Positions 1 to 11,382 are shown, numbered from the stretch's first letter. The stretch is 64,000 bases of DNA from Mariannaea sp. PMI_226 (GCA_024336345.1 JANFOG010000007.1:1860001-1924000), one strand, 5' to 3'. Program-made: numbers and translations. Notes: generated from the sequence alone by a model not told the origin.

Positions 1-1482
1 TGCCGTAACCATCATCAATCAACCAAAAATAGACAAGCTATTGAAATGTAGGGTAGAGATTTCTCGCTCATTTCATGTCATGGCTTTAACCACGGATTTA
101 ATCTAGAGAGCATGAGCATTTTCCGACCGAGTATGTTGCTTTGGTTTTAGATAGCCCGACCCTCTTCTTCCTCTCCCCCACCTACACACCACATAAAAAT
201 AATGCATCTCTGTGAATAACGCACCTCTAGTCACATTTTAGTGTGATGGAGAGAGGACACTCCAACTATTGGATACGTCCACAGATAGCAAAAGAAGGAG
301 GGAATTGCAAATTAGTTTCCTCCACAAGGCTGACTAGAATCTTGGAAACAGTATTTGACTTGATGGCCTGGTGTCGAACAACCTACAGATACAGCCAATC
401 AAAGGGAATTCCCCTGATTAGTCTACAAGAGTACAGACAATTATTAGTTGCTACTTAATAATTTGAGTGTCTCCATTGCTTCTTTTGTCAGGTCCATGCA
501 GCTTGACATCTCCACTGAGGTCAGTGTGTCTGCAATCCTGGAGAAAACGGTTAGAGGCAGAAGAGGGCTCGCTTATTTCACAGCACAGATATTCCTGTGG
601 ATGGTGGATGAGATTGCTCCATCCAAAGATGTTCCAATACTCCACAAGCATCCCCCCCCCGGCCTGGGAGAGATCCGCGCTCAAATCATCTCTAATCAGA
701 CCCGTCAGTTCGTTGCCTATCTGCACTAACTCTGTGCGTCTTTGCGAGCTAGAAATATTCCGTAGTGAGATCTAGGCGAGAGCGGGCTGCAGTCAGCGTC
801 AGCAGGTAGACTCCCTCCTCCGTACGAGCCACTTGCTTGGTTCAAGCCCTGCACAACACCCCAACTCCCGAAAAGGTTTGCTATCCCTCGTAAAAAATTA
901 TGATTCTCAGTCAGCTGAAGGACTCAAAGTCTGAGAGCTGACATTTGAAACGCAATCAATACGGCAACAGCCGGTTCGGGAGCGGGAACACGGGAACAGC
1001 CCCCCCTCTCAAACACCATCACTAAAAAAAGACGACTCCAGCTCTCCAGTCACATCCAATCTCTGTCCAGTTTGCCGACCAGGGGTGCCTTTGGGGGCGG
1101 TTTAACCTCAAAATAATTGGGTGTTAATATGGGCCCATGGGGCTGATCAGACCCTGAGCGTCTCACCAACCAGCCCTACTTGCTCTGGAACCGATGGTGG
1201 GCCGGGTAAGGAGAGTGGGATGATAGTCTGACACTGTTGGCCGTGTCATTGAGCCAACAGCAAAGAAAGAACCTATCAGATGTCAACTAAGGGATTACGT
1301 CGTGTATGTGTCACACTCTTCACGCGCTTGGCGGTGTTCTTTATTTGTGAATAGCCTACTGTATAATACAAACTTGTCTGCCTGTCAGTTGTCGGTGATA
1401 TGCGTGGGACTTTGAACGAATTTCTGCCTCGCCTCTCGTCGCCCCCCAAACTTCAACGGGCGGGCGCTGTCACAACCTTGAC
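1..1482. other. Intergenic / upstream region
   Basis: No convincing gene. Short open frames near 243-775 overlap each other on both strands, lack splice-supported extensions and resemble no family I know. The last part is presumably the promoter of the membrane protein gene that starts at 1483. Confidence 0.5.
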
Positions 1483-3199
1483 ATGAGTAATACGACTACC
1501 ACTTTCGTCGGGTGGACGTCGTCTCCCGATGGGAGAGGCACCTACGACATTATTCTGACATGTGCTGTTACCACATTCTTGTGCTGCTGGACATCAGTGT
1601 ATCCTAACATTCCCGGCCCCAACGATGGCTTCTGGCTTGCACTGCGAGACAAACTGGGCCTTGCGTTGCTTGGACTTCTCGGTCCAGATTTCATTATTAC
1701 TCTTGCCCTTGGTCAGAAATCTTCAGCGCGACGGTCCGTCAAAGTAAGAATAGAGAGCCTCTTTCAATCCCCCATCATATCCCCCATTCTTCCCCCCACG
1801 AACCACCCACGCTTGGATTGCTTTGTTGTCAGACTAAGACTTATCGATTCCTGGACACGTAGAAGTTCCACAGCGCGGGTTATCTGAGTTGGACAATGAC
1901 CCATGCATTTTTCGCCGATATGGGCGGGTTCGTCCTACACGCGTCAGATTTCGAGTCGCCGATACCTCTCGACGCCGAGCAAGTCTTTTACCTGGTGCAG
2001 AACGGTCACATAAACTTCCCTAGCACTACAAAACGAGATATCGATGATAGAGATAAGTCTGATGGTCTCGCAAGGTCGGTTTCCCATCACCACTCGTTTT
2101 TTGTTTCTCTTTCGAGTTTGAGAGTAAAAGGACCATGAGTTGACAGAGATAGAACAGGTTTGTTTCAGTTTGTCAAGCATTATGGTTTATCGTCAACCTC
2201 ATTGCTCGTGCCGTGCAAGGGCTATGTATAACAACAATGGAGATCACCACGTTGTCCTTTGTAATTATTCTCTTTGGTAGCGCCTGGTGTTGGAAGGACA
2301 AGCCATCCGACGTAGCTACGGCCATTCCCGTGCATGCATCTGTGACACTCGAGGAAATCTTATCCACCGTAAGTGGGGGTTTGCGTATGGTTGATTGAGG
2401 ACTCAAGACTAACCATGCATGACTGCAGGCTGGCCCGCGGGCAAGAAATCCGTACTACCATACGCCTCTTGACTTTGTTAGCCGCGAGGAGACTGCACTC
2501 GAGCTTGTCTGGCAATATTATAACGAGCTGGCGCGCAGGATCCTCTTCTCGCCCTTTTCGCGTCGGGTCAAAACAGTACCGTGGGACAGAATCCCTGGAG
2601 ACAGTTTCTTGAGGATGGATCTCATTTTCGAATTTATCGGAGGCGTTTTTGTCTTCTTATTTGGTGCTGTTTTCTTCCTCTCGTGGAACTCTGAGTTCCC
2701 AAGTGCTACAGAACGGCTGCTTTGGCGCATGGCGAGCATCTACATGATGACCTACTCCATAGTAGGAAGCGTCTGGATGTGGTTCTCGTTGTCTGTATTC
2801 ATCCCTCGGAGCAGAGCGGCTAGAAATCTCGAGAAAAGCATTGTCGAGGAATCCCTACCACCTCATGTTCTTCTTAGATTACACAGTAGGTTGCAGGAGC
2901 AGCTGGATAGTAGGACCCAACCTCTCGGAAAGCACGCAGAGATTGCACGCCAGATGACGGGTTATGTGATGGAAAGTAAAGGTGTCTTGGCATTTTTTTC
3001 CAAGTCGCATAATATTTCGCGCGACAAAGATCCGAGGATGGCCGTGCCTGTCGGTTATTTGGTCTTCACATCACTTCTGTGTGGTCTGTACCTCGTTTTC
3101 CGGGGATATATTTTGGTTGAAGACGTTGTAGGACTCAGGTCACTACCGCCAAGTGCATATGAGAGTGTTGACTGGTTGGTCTTCTTGCCACATATCTAG
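1483..3199 (+). CDS. Fungal multi-pass membrane protein of unknown function, 484 aa, four exons
   Basis: Reconstructed as join(1483..1743, 1863..2074, 2158..2368, 2429..3199), which keeps one frame to the stop. The N-terminus has the GRGTYDIILTC and CCWTSVYPNIPGPNDGFW pattern of a large Pezizomycotina family of uncharacterised integral membrane proteins. A second marker is FFADMGGFVL, just after the first intron. Hydrophobic segments follow in exons 1, 3 and 4, around LGLLGPDFIITLAL, ITTLSFVIILFGSAW, FEFIGGVFVFLFGAVFF, TYSIVGSVWMWFSLSVF and VFTSLLCGLYLVF. The C-terminal VDWLVFLPHI is also typical, so the gene looks full length. Introns are 60-119 nt; the second starts with GTCGGT, a weaker donor chosen because it alone restores the family frame. 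No molecular function is established for the family. It lies tail-to-tail with the minus-strand gene that ends at 3272. Confidence 0.85.
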
Positions 3200-3271
3200 A
3201 GTCAACGAAGTTGGAAACAAGCGACAATTCCCTTGACCATAGCCCACGGGAGAGGATAACCCATAATTTCA

Positions 3272-5887
3272 TTAATCAGACCAAAAGAAAGAAGAAGAAG
3301 ACGGGTTCATTTTGTTTACAGCGAGCGGTTGAATACCTCTCCATAACACTTCAATATCAAGCGAGCCCAATTCACTTGTCCATCGATGAGCCATAGGAAA
3401 AGACAGCTTCCAGCCCAGCTTCTCTGCAACAGCCAGAAATTTTGCCATGTTGGTTTCTGCCTCGGCTGCAGTCGCGGCGCAAATGACGAATGTTGTTTGT
3501 GTGGCTCGAACAAACGGCAGCTTACAGTTAATTTCGCAATGGAGAAAAAACTGCCACAACTCAAATGACATTGGGAGATCAAACGGCAAATGTTTCCACT
3601 TGTACAGATGACCGTCAGGTGTACAGAAGTTGAGGTTAGCTAACATGGAAATGTCGCTCTTATGGGGGTATGGCCAGGCGCAATAATGTGGATGAATCAT
3701 ACCCTTTGTGAAGACGGCGTTTGGGTTGGCGGCCTTGAAGTCGCGGGCAAAACAACGCAGGCCGTCTCCGTCGAGACTTAGCGTGGAGTTGCAAAGAATA
3801 TTGCTAGCGTCATCGGCTGTGAGCTTTCCTAATATTGCAGTATAATCTTGCTCTCCACCTGAGAGAGCCGAGTAATCAAAGTATACATCCTCATGTCCAT
3901 CCATAGCCGTCAGTAGCATTGGCGTGGCTTGAGGTCTTTCATATTTAGCTGCTTTAGAGACGACACCGGCTGCCTCCATACTCGAGAGGATTTTAGATAG
4001 AAGATTGGCTTCTCGGGCGTCCAAGCTGCTCCCGTCATTCGAATTCTCAAGAATGTCGGGGCAATTTCTCCGAACATCCCATGCCCGCAATCGACTACCC
4101 TCGTACTCAATGCGGGGAAAAGTGGTGGAAAGACTGATATCGGGAATGGTTTGGTCGAGTAACGAATTTAGCGATTCATCTTGCTCTGCAGACGGTACGA
4201 TATCCCGGATAACCTTGACAAAGATCTCCTGGGGAGAAGGATCCCCAGAGAGCTGCACCAACGCACCAGCCACAGAATGGAGCAGACCAAATCTCGGCCT
4301 ACTCAGTCTTTCGATGATGATGAGTTCATAGTAGTCCCTGCCCATCATTCGGTCACGGTATGAACGAAGGTAATTCAGGTGGTTGAGTATGTCTCTTAAC
4401 GACCATTCGACTTTCCAAGTCGCATCTACCAGTTGATCCTCACTGCAAGCCGTGCGGGTGCGGGTGATCCAATTACTGTCCATGTCTTCATTCTGGGCAA
4501 CAATCTCTCCGGTTTCTCTGTCATAGGCGTAGAAAGAAAATGCCACAACTCTTGAAGCAAGCTCATCGATGAGCTGCTTCGCTAAGGGATCGTTCTTGCT
4601 CATGCGCCCGGTTAGATAGTTCCGAGATCGACTCTCTATTGCTGCTCCGTCCGCTGTATGAGCGAATGGAGTATTTGGCTCATGATAGCTTCTTGTTTGG
4701 GCTACGAAACCTAAAAACAAAGCCATCGGACATTCCTGAGCTACATCCTCTTCCGGGTGTAGCCAAGATGTAGCCTCATCCTCTTTGCCGTACCTGTACA
4801 GAGCTGAGAGCTTCTTTACCAGTAAGAGATCATCGTATCTCATACTGTACTGTTCGAGAAACAACCGGGTATCTTCATGGGAGAAAAGTTGATACAATAT
4901 ATCCCATCCATCAACGCCCATTTTTCGATGACGGGAATCCAAGGCGACTCTGCCACCCAAGATGGTGATGCTAGGGACATCCTGAGGCAACAGATAATCG
5001 CAAATTGCGTCCCGGAGGAAATGAGAAGTATCGTGGCGGCTCGATTTAACCGCTTCAAGGAATTTGATGTAGCTATCGAGTTCTTTCGTGGAGTGCCGGA
5101 GGAATGTATCAATCGTTTCTGTCTTGCTCGCTCTTGCGAGGACATCTGTATCTTCCGTCCAGACTAAGAATTCCCGAAACACGTTCCGAATAACTAAATC
5201 ACGCTTATTAGGCTGCCTTTCAGTCCCCTGCTCTCGATCATGTATAAGACTTGCAGAGTCATTCAAGGATGGGAATATCTGATAAATTCTGTCGATTAGG
5301 TTGGCTCGCATGGCATCCATAGCTATCCTTAGGGCGATAATGGGGCTCTCTCTGGGGAGATGATTGAGTTCCGACATTGGAACCTCGGGGGAAAGCGGGT
5401 TTCGGTATAGTACAGTCTTTCCCTCAGTCCCGCCTGTTACTGTTGTTGAGCTCGTCCCTTCGGCCACGTTTTTGGTCGGCCTGCCCTTTTCGGAAGCGAT
5501 CAAGATTTTGAGGCTATCGACTTGGTCCTTGATCTTCAAAATATGTTTAATATGGCTTCTGTTGTCTTCTGTCCCTTTGCTGAAGAAGCGGCGGTTGACT
5601 TCATCCCTCAAGGCCACAACTTTTTCCCCAGTTTGGACGATTCCTTCCATAGCATCGATACTGCGTTTGATCGTTGGGTCTCCCTGAGCCTTGAATTCGG
5701 CCTCTGCCTCCTTATACTGTTTATAAAGCCGTTTCTTCTCAAAATGGTGTTGTGAGCAGAAGTCATGATGCTGAGCCTGGAGCACTTGGCCGCATTCTGA
5801 GCCATTGTTCTCGAGTGCGGTGCATCGTGCCGGACAAGGTGAAGGGTTGTAGATTGGGAGGTAAGTATTGGCTCTTCGCTGAGGCAT
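3272..5887 (-). CDS. Large uncharacterised fungal protein with N-terminal Cys/His cluster, 871 aa
   Basis: A single open frame. The upstream extension to 5989 begins with TTG, so I take the first ATG (5885-5887, protein start MPQRRANTY). Near residues 18-50 there is a Cys/His cluster of the form CPARC-x9-C-x11-C-x2-HH, which could bind zinc, followed by a charged helical stretch (KKRLYKQYKEAEAEFK). The middle is mostly helical and acidic or basic. The C-terminal third is cysteine-containing, with segments such as GMIHPHYCAWPYPH and LWQFFLHCEINCKLPF. No signal peptide or transmembrane segment is seen. I do not recognise a named domain and assign no function. The very long open frame and lack of stops make it a confident gene. 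Introns cannot be excluded near the 5' end. Confidence 0.8.
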   Translation of the reverse strand: MPQRRANTYLPIYNPSPCPARCTALENNGSECGQVLQAQHHDFCSQHHFEKKRLYKQYKEAEAEFKAQGDPTIKRSIDAMEGIVQTGEKVVALRDEVNRRFFSKGTEDNRSHIKHILKIKDQVDSLKILIASEKGRPTKNVAEGTSSTTVTGGTEGKTVLYRNPLSPEVPMSELNHLPRESPIIALRIAMDAMRANLIDRIYQIFPSLNDSASLIHDREQGTERQPNKRDLVIRNVFREFLVWTEDTDVLARASKTETIDTFLRHSTKELDSYIKFLEAVKSSRHDTSHFLRDAICDYLLPQDVPSITILGGRVALDSRHRKMGVDGWDILYQLFSHEDTRLFLEQYSMRYDDLLLVKKLSALYRYGKEDEATSWLHPEEDVAQECPMALFLGFVAQTRSYHEPNTPFAHTADGAAIESRSRNYLTGRMSKNDPLAKQLIDELASRVVAFSFYAYDRETGEIVAQNEDMDSNWITRTRTACSEDQLVDATWKVEWSLRDILNHLNYLRSYRDRMMGRDYYELIIIERLSRPRFGLLHSVAGALVQLSGDPSPQEIFVKVIRDIVPSAEQDESLNSLLDQTIPDISLSTTFPRIEYEGSRLRAWDVRRNCPDILENSNDGSSLDAREANLLSKILSSMEAAGVVSKAAKYERPQATPMLLTAMDGHEDVYFDYSALSGGEQDYTAILGKLTADDASNILCNSTLSLDGDGLRCFARDFKAANPNAVFTKGMIHPHYCAWPYPHKSDISMLANLNFCTPDGHLYKWKHLPFDLPMSFELWQFFLHCEINCKLPFVRATQTTFVICAATAAEAETNMAKFLAVAEKLGWKLSFPMAHRWTSELGSLDIEVLWRGIQPLAVNKMNPSSSSFFWSD

Positions 5888-8486
5888 CTGGGACCGGAGG
5901 AATACGCTGATAGAGTCGCGGTAAGGATATGTCGCTTTGTGGGCACCTAGTCGTCTACGGAGTAGTCGGCGATGATTCTGTGTATTCAATCAGGCTGAGC
6001 GGGGTTACTTGCTGAGGCTCAAGTATCAGATTGGACGGTTTTTGCTTACTTCCGAATATTACCCAAGGCAGATATCCCTGCTATAGGTGTCGAACCACCT
6101 TAAGGCAATGAACGGGCCCCTTGCAAGGAACGCTTTTTTGATTCCCGAGAGTGGGCTAAGTTGCCATCATGATGCAAGCAAATTTGGGCCACTACCAGCG
6201 TGGTGTTAGTCGCAGTCCATTTGGCGACACTACCTCCATTAATGATGGCAAGCTTCACGTCCAACCGCTTCAACAGCATGCTCGGTGTCATCCAATGGTC
6301 ATTCCATATCCTTACAATGAGGACCGAGAGGGTAGATGGTTTGTCCTACGAATGCCAGAATTCGAGGAAACCATGTGCCTGAAAATGCCACATGCGACTT
6401 GGCATCTGTCCCTCTGTAAATGGAGCAGAACACAGTAGAACAACAGTCATTTGATGGCCACGAGAGCGATCAGAGTGGATAAGAGCCTGAAGACAAGAGC
6501 CACAATAGTCTATATTGTAGCAAGAGCGCGAACCACAGACCATGATAACTTGCTCAAAGTTGCATCGTTTCTCCTTCAGGATACCTTCAATCAATCTCCT
6601 GGTAGGCGAGCCATTACACCTGTAGCTCGCACAATGCTTTTGTGCCAGTGACGATAGTGATCGATTTATAGCTGTCGTTTTGCCCACTACCATCTTAATT
6701 CGAGGCTTGGAACTGTCGCCCCTCCCTTCTAGGAATACGTTTCGCTTTCGGACTGGTCAGTCTCCTCACATGTGCGAGAATTCGGACCGACCTTGCGACG
6801 AACATTGTCGTGGTCCATTTTCAATTACCGCTCCTGAACAACTATGAATTAATAAATCATACCACACAATAAGTATAAGCTAAGTGGCCAAGCAGAATTG
6901 GAGAATATATACGCATTCCTGAGTTACTATTGCACAAAGACAAGGGACCAGTGCATAATGTTGCTACACTGTCCCTCATACGTCATGAACTTATAATACA
7001 CACTGCTTATGACTCGATATTCTTCGGGCACGCAGTCTCGCTCAGCACATTATAGCCCACCACTCACACATTCCCTATTAATCTCAATAATCAGCCAATT
7101 CCAGATGATTACAATTTCTACTAGGGGCTGTATTATTGACCCAGTAGACGCCAATGATACGGATATGACAACTCTCAGACCTACATTTCATTGATATACA
7201 CACCATGCATGGATTTGGTCACCATTCATCCCGCAGTGCCAAAGTCCCATATCTTAGATGGCCGACCCCACTTACGCACTCAAGGCGAATGATGATACCA
7301 AGGTTGGAAATATATAATGTAGTTGGCTTGCATGGTTTTAGATGCATGAGGCATCGTCAAACCATTGTGTCAATAGAACAATCGGATAGAGTCAAACCCG
7401 GTTTCCATACGTACCATTGGGCAATAAAGATTTATTTTATGATTATCTGCTTGAAAATGAGCCCCTGCATGGTGTCCACTAAGCACAAAGTTGATGGCCT
7501 CGGAACATTTCCAACGTCAGCCTAACTGAACTTTGGTCAGTTTGTAAAGGCCTAGGGCGATTTCGCCAGTTTGAAGTGTTAAGACTCATAATGAAAAGTT
7601 ATGAAAATGCTCCTCAAAGCTTTTTAAAACCTAGGTGACAGATAGTTTTACATTATTGACTTGAGCTAGAGATTGATGTGGAACTATAGCTAACAAAAGG
7701 CGCCAACCCTCTAACAGGATCCGTATAAGGTGCATGAAATGAGGACCATCATTAGCCACATGTAGCTCATCCTCCGATCGCCTGCTCTTAATTCAATTGT
7801 TTCCCAGGATCTCGTTCCATGATTGATGAATGCTTCCACGAACTTCCTTTCGTTTTTTTCTTTGTTTTTAACGCCTTGATCTCTTTGGGCAGCTGTTGAG
7901 TGGTCTGAAACACACTCTGCGAACAATTTGAAACATACTTCATCTCCCTCATCAGGTTTCATTTACGATAATTTTTGGGCATTCTGAAACGGGGAATATC
8001 CCAACTGCATGAGTACTCATGCGAGCATGGACCGCATTAGGACGAGCTCAGGCCTTACATGTTCCTGACACAATGATACAGACTGAAGTGCCTCTCTTCT
8101 CCTTGCCCCTTTGCATTGTTGATCAGGAGAACTACTAACAGAAACAGATGAACACAACGTTCGGTAACAGGCTGATCCGTCTCTGATATGCATCTTCTTG
8201 GGGAATCTTCTTTGATCCTGACCGGTGTTCCATATCAGAGGCTTACGCGGGACATCTGACAATACGAAAATGTAAGCCGAGGGTAAATAAAGTCCTTTTT
8301 GTAGATATCACAGAATATGCTCGAGTATAAATACACCCATTCATGTCTTGGTTTTTCCGTCTTTATCTTCATCGCTTCTCCTCTCTCGTTAAATCAACAT
8401 ACATCTACATACTTCCCAACACCGGACTCTCTTTTCAACGCCTCATTCTGCCTCTTCACTATAGCCCATTGATCACCAAGAAAAAA
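5888..8486. other. Gene-poor region
   Basis: No supported gene. One minus-strand frame (6100-6693) is interrupted by a single TAG and is discussed as a weak relic candidate. Otherwise it is AT-rich sequence with short unrelated frames. The last 160 bases hold the promoter of the secreted-protein gene at 8487. Confidence 0.5.
8326..8333 (+). promoter_or_regulatory. TATA box for the 8487 gene
   Basis: TATAAATA lies about 155 nt before the chosen ATG. It is followed by a pyrimidine/CA-rich leader, typical of strongly or conditionally expressed fungal secreted-protein genes. Confidence 0.5.
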
Positions 8487-8909
8487 ATGGTTTCCGCGCT
8501 CGCTATTGCCACGGCCCTGTTGGGTGTTGCATCCAACGTCCAAGCAACCCGAGTTACAAAATTCGTTTTGGACATCTCAGGTGGCCTAGGAATCGGAAAA
8601 TGCTCGTCCGTCGTTAGCTTTGACGACGCTCCTGACGTAGAGCTCCAAGGATGTGCGTCAGACAGCAACGGGATAACAGTTGGCACGAATCTTGGCCCTG
8701 TGACTGTCAAATGCGACGTCAATGCCGGGCCTAGCGGAGCGAACCAGTGTCTCAACCAAAGAGTGGTCTGTCGATCAGGCTGCTGTGTCACCATCGACCT
8801 GGAAAGTAGCAATGCGGCATGTACTATTCCAGACGTTTGCACTTCTGGAGATTGTACAATTTGTGCGGAGCAGACGGGGAAGGATCTGCCTTTAGATCTT
8901 AAGTGCTGA
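8487..8909 (+). CDS. Small secreted cysteine-rich protein, 140 aa (candidate effector)
   Basis: The frame is open upstream to 8343, but the ATG at 8487 (context AAAAAAATGG) starts a clear signal peptide: MVSALAIATALLGVASNVQA. The mature part carries 12 cysteines, an even number, spread to the very last residue (DLKC). They include a CRSGCC cluster and a CTSGDCTIC cluster in the C-terminal half. No intron is needed. A TATA box lies about 155 nt upstream. I do not recognise a named fold. Size, signal peptide and cysteine content fit an apoplastic effector-like or host-interaction protein; this is inference only. It stands alone in a gene-poor region, beside a decayed glutathione-reductase-like gene on the other strand. 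Confidence 0.8.
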   Translation: MVSALAIATALLGVASNVQATRVTKFVLDISGGLGIGKCSSVVSFDDAPDVELQGCASDSNGITVGTNLGPVTVKCDVNAGPSGANQCLNQRVVCRSGCCVTIDLESSNAACTIPDVCTSGDCTICAEQTGKDLPLDLKC

Positions 8910-9558
8910 GCACATACTCTCTAGCTTCGGACGAGGCTCGTTTGCTCTTAAATTGGGGGATTAGATGTCGTGGGAGTTAATGGTTAGAATTATTATACTG
9001 TCGGTCAACGAGCCTGGAGCTTGATCGAACGAAATATATATCTTCACAGTAGATAGCGTTCAATTTCACGAAAATGATTTACCACAATGCAGGTAGCCGT
9101 TGCAAACTTCCAGAGTTCGAAGGCATACGATTCCCATCATCGTGGACACCTTGAACAATAAATCATGCCTTGATTTGTTAAAGTCACTCGTGACCGTGAA
9201 CAGAAGTAGCTCGCACACAGATTGAGATTCACGTTTCTTTTTCTCCTCCACTTTCCTCTCTGCAAGGCTGCCTTGAAAGGAAATTCCTGAGGAGAATGGG
9301 TAACTGATATATACTGATTTTATTTGTCAGGATATTACAGTGATAGGCTTTGTACGCTGCAGCTCATTGTTCACCACTTTGGTAGACGGCTTCAGGCAAT
9401 GAAGATGTAGGTTTTCGTGAGGGCTCGGAATCTATGACCGGAAGGGAGGTAGATGTGTGCAGTACTCTCCGATTGCAGATACCATCAAGAATGTTGAGCC
9501 ACAATTCCTCTGTTTGGCCTAGATACAATGCTATCTGTCCAAGGGCATCATCCCTCAC
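8910..9558. other. Intergenic between convergent genes
   Basis: 3' flanks of the secreted-protein gene (+) and the degraded reductase (-). Nothing else is seen. Confidence 0.5.
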
Positions 9559-11021
9559 CTAAGTCATTGTCACCAAATTCCAAGCGTTCATGGGATATGT
9601 CGACATACAGCGATCAAAGTCAGCCTTGGTCGCACCCATCGTCATCGCAACAGCAAACCCTTGCAGAATGTCAGCGCTTCCCCGGCCCACGATGTGCAAC
9701 CCAACAACCCTCTCGTCGGGCCCAGCACAGATCAGTTTGTAGTTTGATGGGTTACCAATAGAGCTGTCGTAAAGGGAGTCAAAGCTTTTTTCGTAGATTT
9801 TGACATCACCACCATACTTCTGGCGGGCGAGCGGCTCCGTCATTCCTATCGACCCAATTTCGGGGCGTGCGAGCACCACTGGTGTGGTGAACTCATTGCT
9901 GACTTTGCTCGTCGAGACAGGCTCTCGGTCAGACAGACGGTCCGCCAAGTCGCGGCCATGAAAGATGGCCCCAGGCGCCAACTCGGTCTGGCCCGTCACA
10001 TCGCCAATCGCAAAGACATTTTCCAGGTTAGTGTTGTGATACTCATTTACCGCAACATAACATTCATTTTGGTCTAGGCGGATACCGGCGTCTTGGAGCC
10101 CAAGGCCCACGGTACGGGGCTTGCGACCAAGCGACCAGATCAACACGTCAACGTACAGCGGGTCAGTGTCCTTACAGTGTACCGTGATAGAACCATCCGT
10201 ACTCTCCAAACGTTCGATCGACTCTCTGTGTAGCTTTGTGGCAGAGTGGTGGAATTGTCCGGTCACAACCTTTTGGACCATAGGATCAAAAGTGGGGAGG
10301 AGCGTCTCGCCTTTAATATAAACGTGTGTCTTGGTCCCTAATGTTCCTAGTATGCCCGCGAGTTCGACAGCAATGTAGTCTTCACCAACAATAGCGGCTG
10401 TTTTAGGCTGCTGTTCGAGGTCGAAGAAGGCCTCCGGAGTGATGCCCAAATTAGCACCAGGAATATCGTCTGGCACAATCGGGCAGCTTCCGACAGCGAT
10501 TATAATCTTCTCGGCTCGGATCTTCTTCTGCTTGTTGGATCCATCAACTGCCTTGAGGATAACGCTGCCCTTCTCTTTGCCTAGCGAGGCATGCGCAGCC
10601 ACATACTCAGCCCAAACAGGTAGTCCATCCAGATTTTCGGGATCGGTGAGGTCACGTATGCGCCAATCACACTTTTGCTTAAGGTCCTCCCAGTCAAGTT
10701 GCCCTTTGTCCCGGAGACAATACCCGTACCCTGTGGCATCATTGATGGCCTGGGAGACGGCACAGGCGTTAAAAAAGAAGGCTTTGCGTACACAGCTGGC
10801 ATCAGTGTTAGGCCAATCGAAGTCGTTCGGGATAGTAGTCGTAGTGGAATATATTAGTGATGTTGTACACACCTGACATCACCAAGACGACCAGATTCCT
10901 CAACTAGCAAAACAACCTTCCCATAACGAGACTATGCCTGCCTAGCGACGGTAAGTCCTCCAATCCCACCTCCAATCACGACGACATCATAGTGATCCTC
11001 GGTATCGGCGAGGGAAGGCAT
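9559..11021 (-). pseudogene. Glutathione-reductase-like flavoprotein, catalytically stripped and interrupted by TAG
   Basis: Likely structure complement(join(9559..10795, 10873..11021)). The start ATG at 11021 leads into an FAD-binding motif (VVVIGGGIGGL). An in-frame TAG sits at codon 30 (10932-10934). The frame then continues into RYGKVVLLVEESGRLG, and beyond a 77-nt intron (10796-10872) stays open for over 400 codons. The second FAD motif (FAIGDVTGQTELAP) and the dimer-domain frame are recognisable as the glutathione reductase group. Active-site signatures are missing. The redox pair CVNVGC is reduced to one Cys (DVSCVRK). The NADPH motif reads VGEDYIAVE rather than VGxGYIAVE. The arginines of the usual IRxxxxLR pattern are replaced (YIKGETLLP). 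The C-terminal HPTxxEE reads YPMNAWN. It is therefore unlikely to reduce glutathione disulfide. It could be a pseudogene, a pseudoenzyme or a frame rescued at the RNA level. Confidence 0.85.
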
Positions 11022-11382
11022 AGTAGCGGATTCTGGGTGATATGGGGTATAACAACTCGGAAACACGCCAGGTCTGTGAAAGTCGTAGAGAGAGACTCGA
11101 TACTGTCCCCCCAGTGGATCAGGAGTAACCGAGGTCGCAGCGTGTTATAAGCGAGTCGAAGGTAGATATGTTTAAATAGTTCTTGGGACTGTCCACATCC
11201 ACACCATACTGCAATACCAGAATTGCATTACCCAAAGTACCTCGAGTCGCTGTAGGACATTGGTGCAGAAAGGCGCTCTTTGGCAACCATGAGAAGATAC
11301 AGGCCACTAATGAACAATAGTGCTATCCACTAGGCTTGGAGAAGCTAGTGGATGCCAACTAAACAGCCTGATTCAGTAATCC
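11022..11382. other. Upstream region of the reductase-like gene
   Basis: No gene seen; presumed promoter of the minus-strand reductase-like gene. Confidence 0.4.

Noticed and set aside
8459..8842. Antisense open frame over the secreted-protein gene
   Set aside because: Shadow of the signal-peptide gene; no start context or family signal.
10439..10876. Plus-strand 145-codon frame over the reductase-like gene
   Set aside because: The minus strand carries clear FAD/NAD oxidoreductase motifs; this is its antisense shadow.
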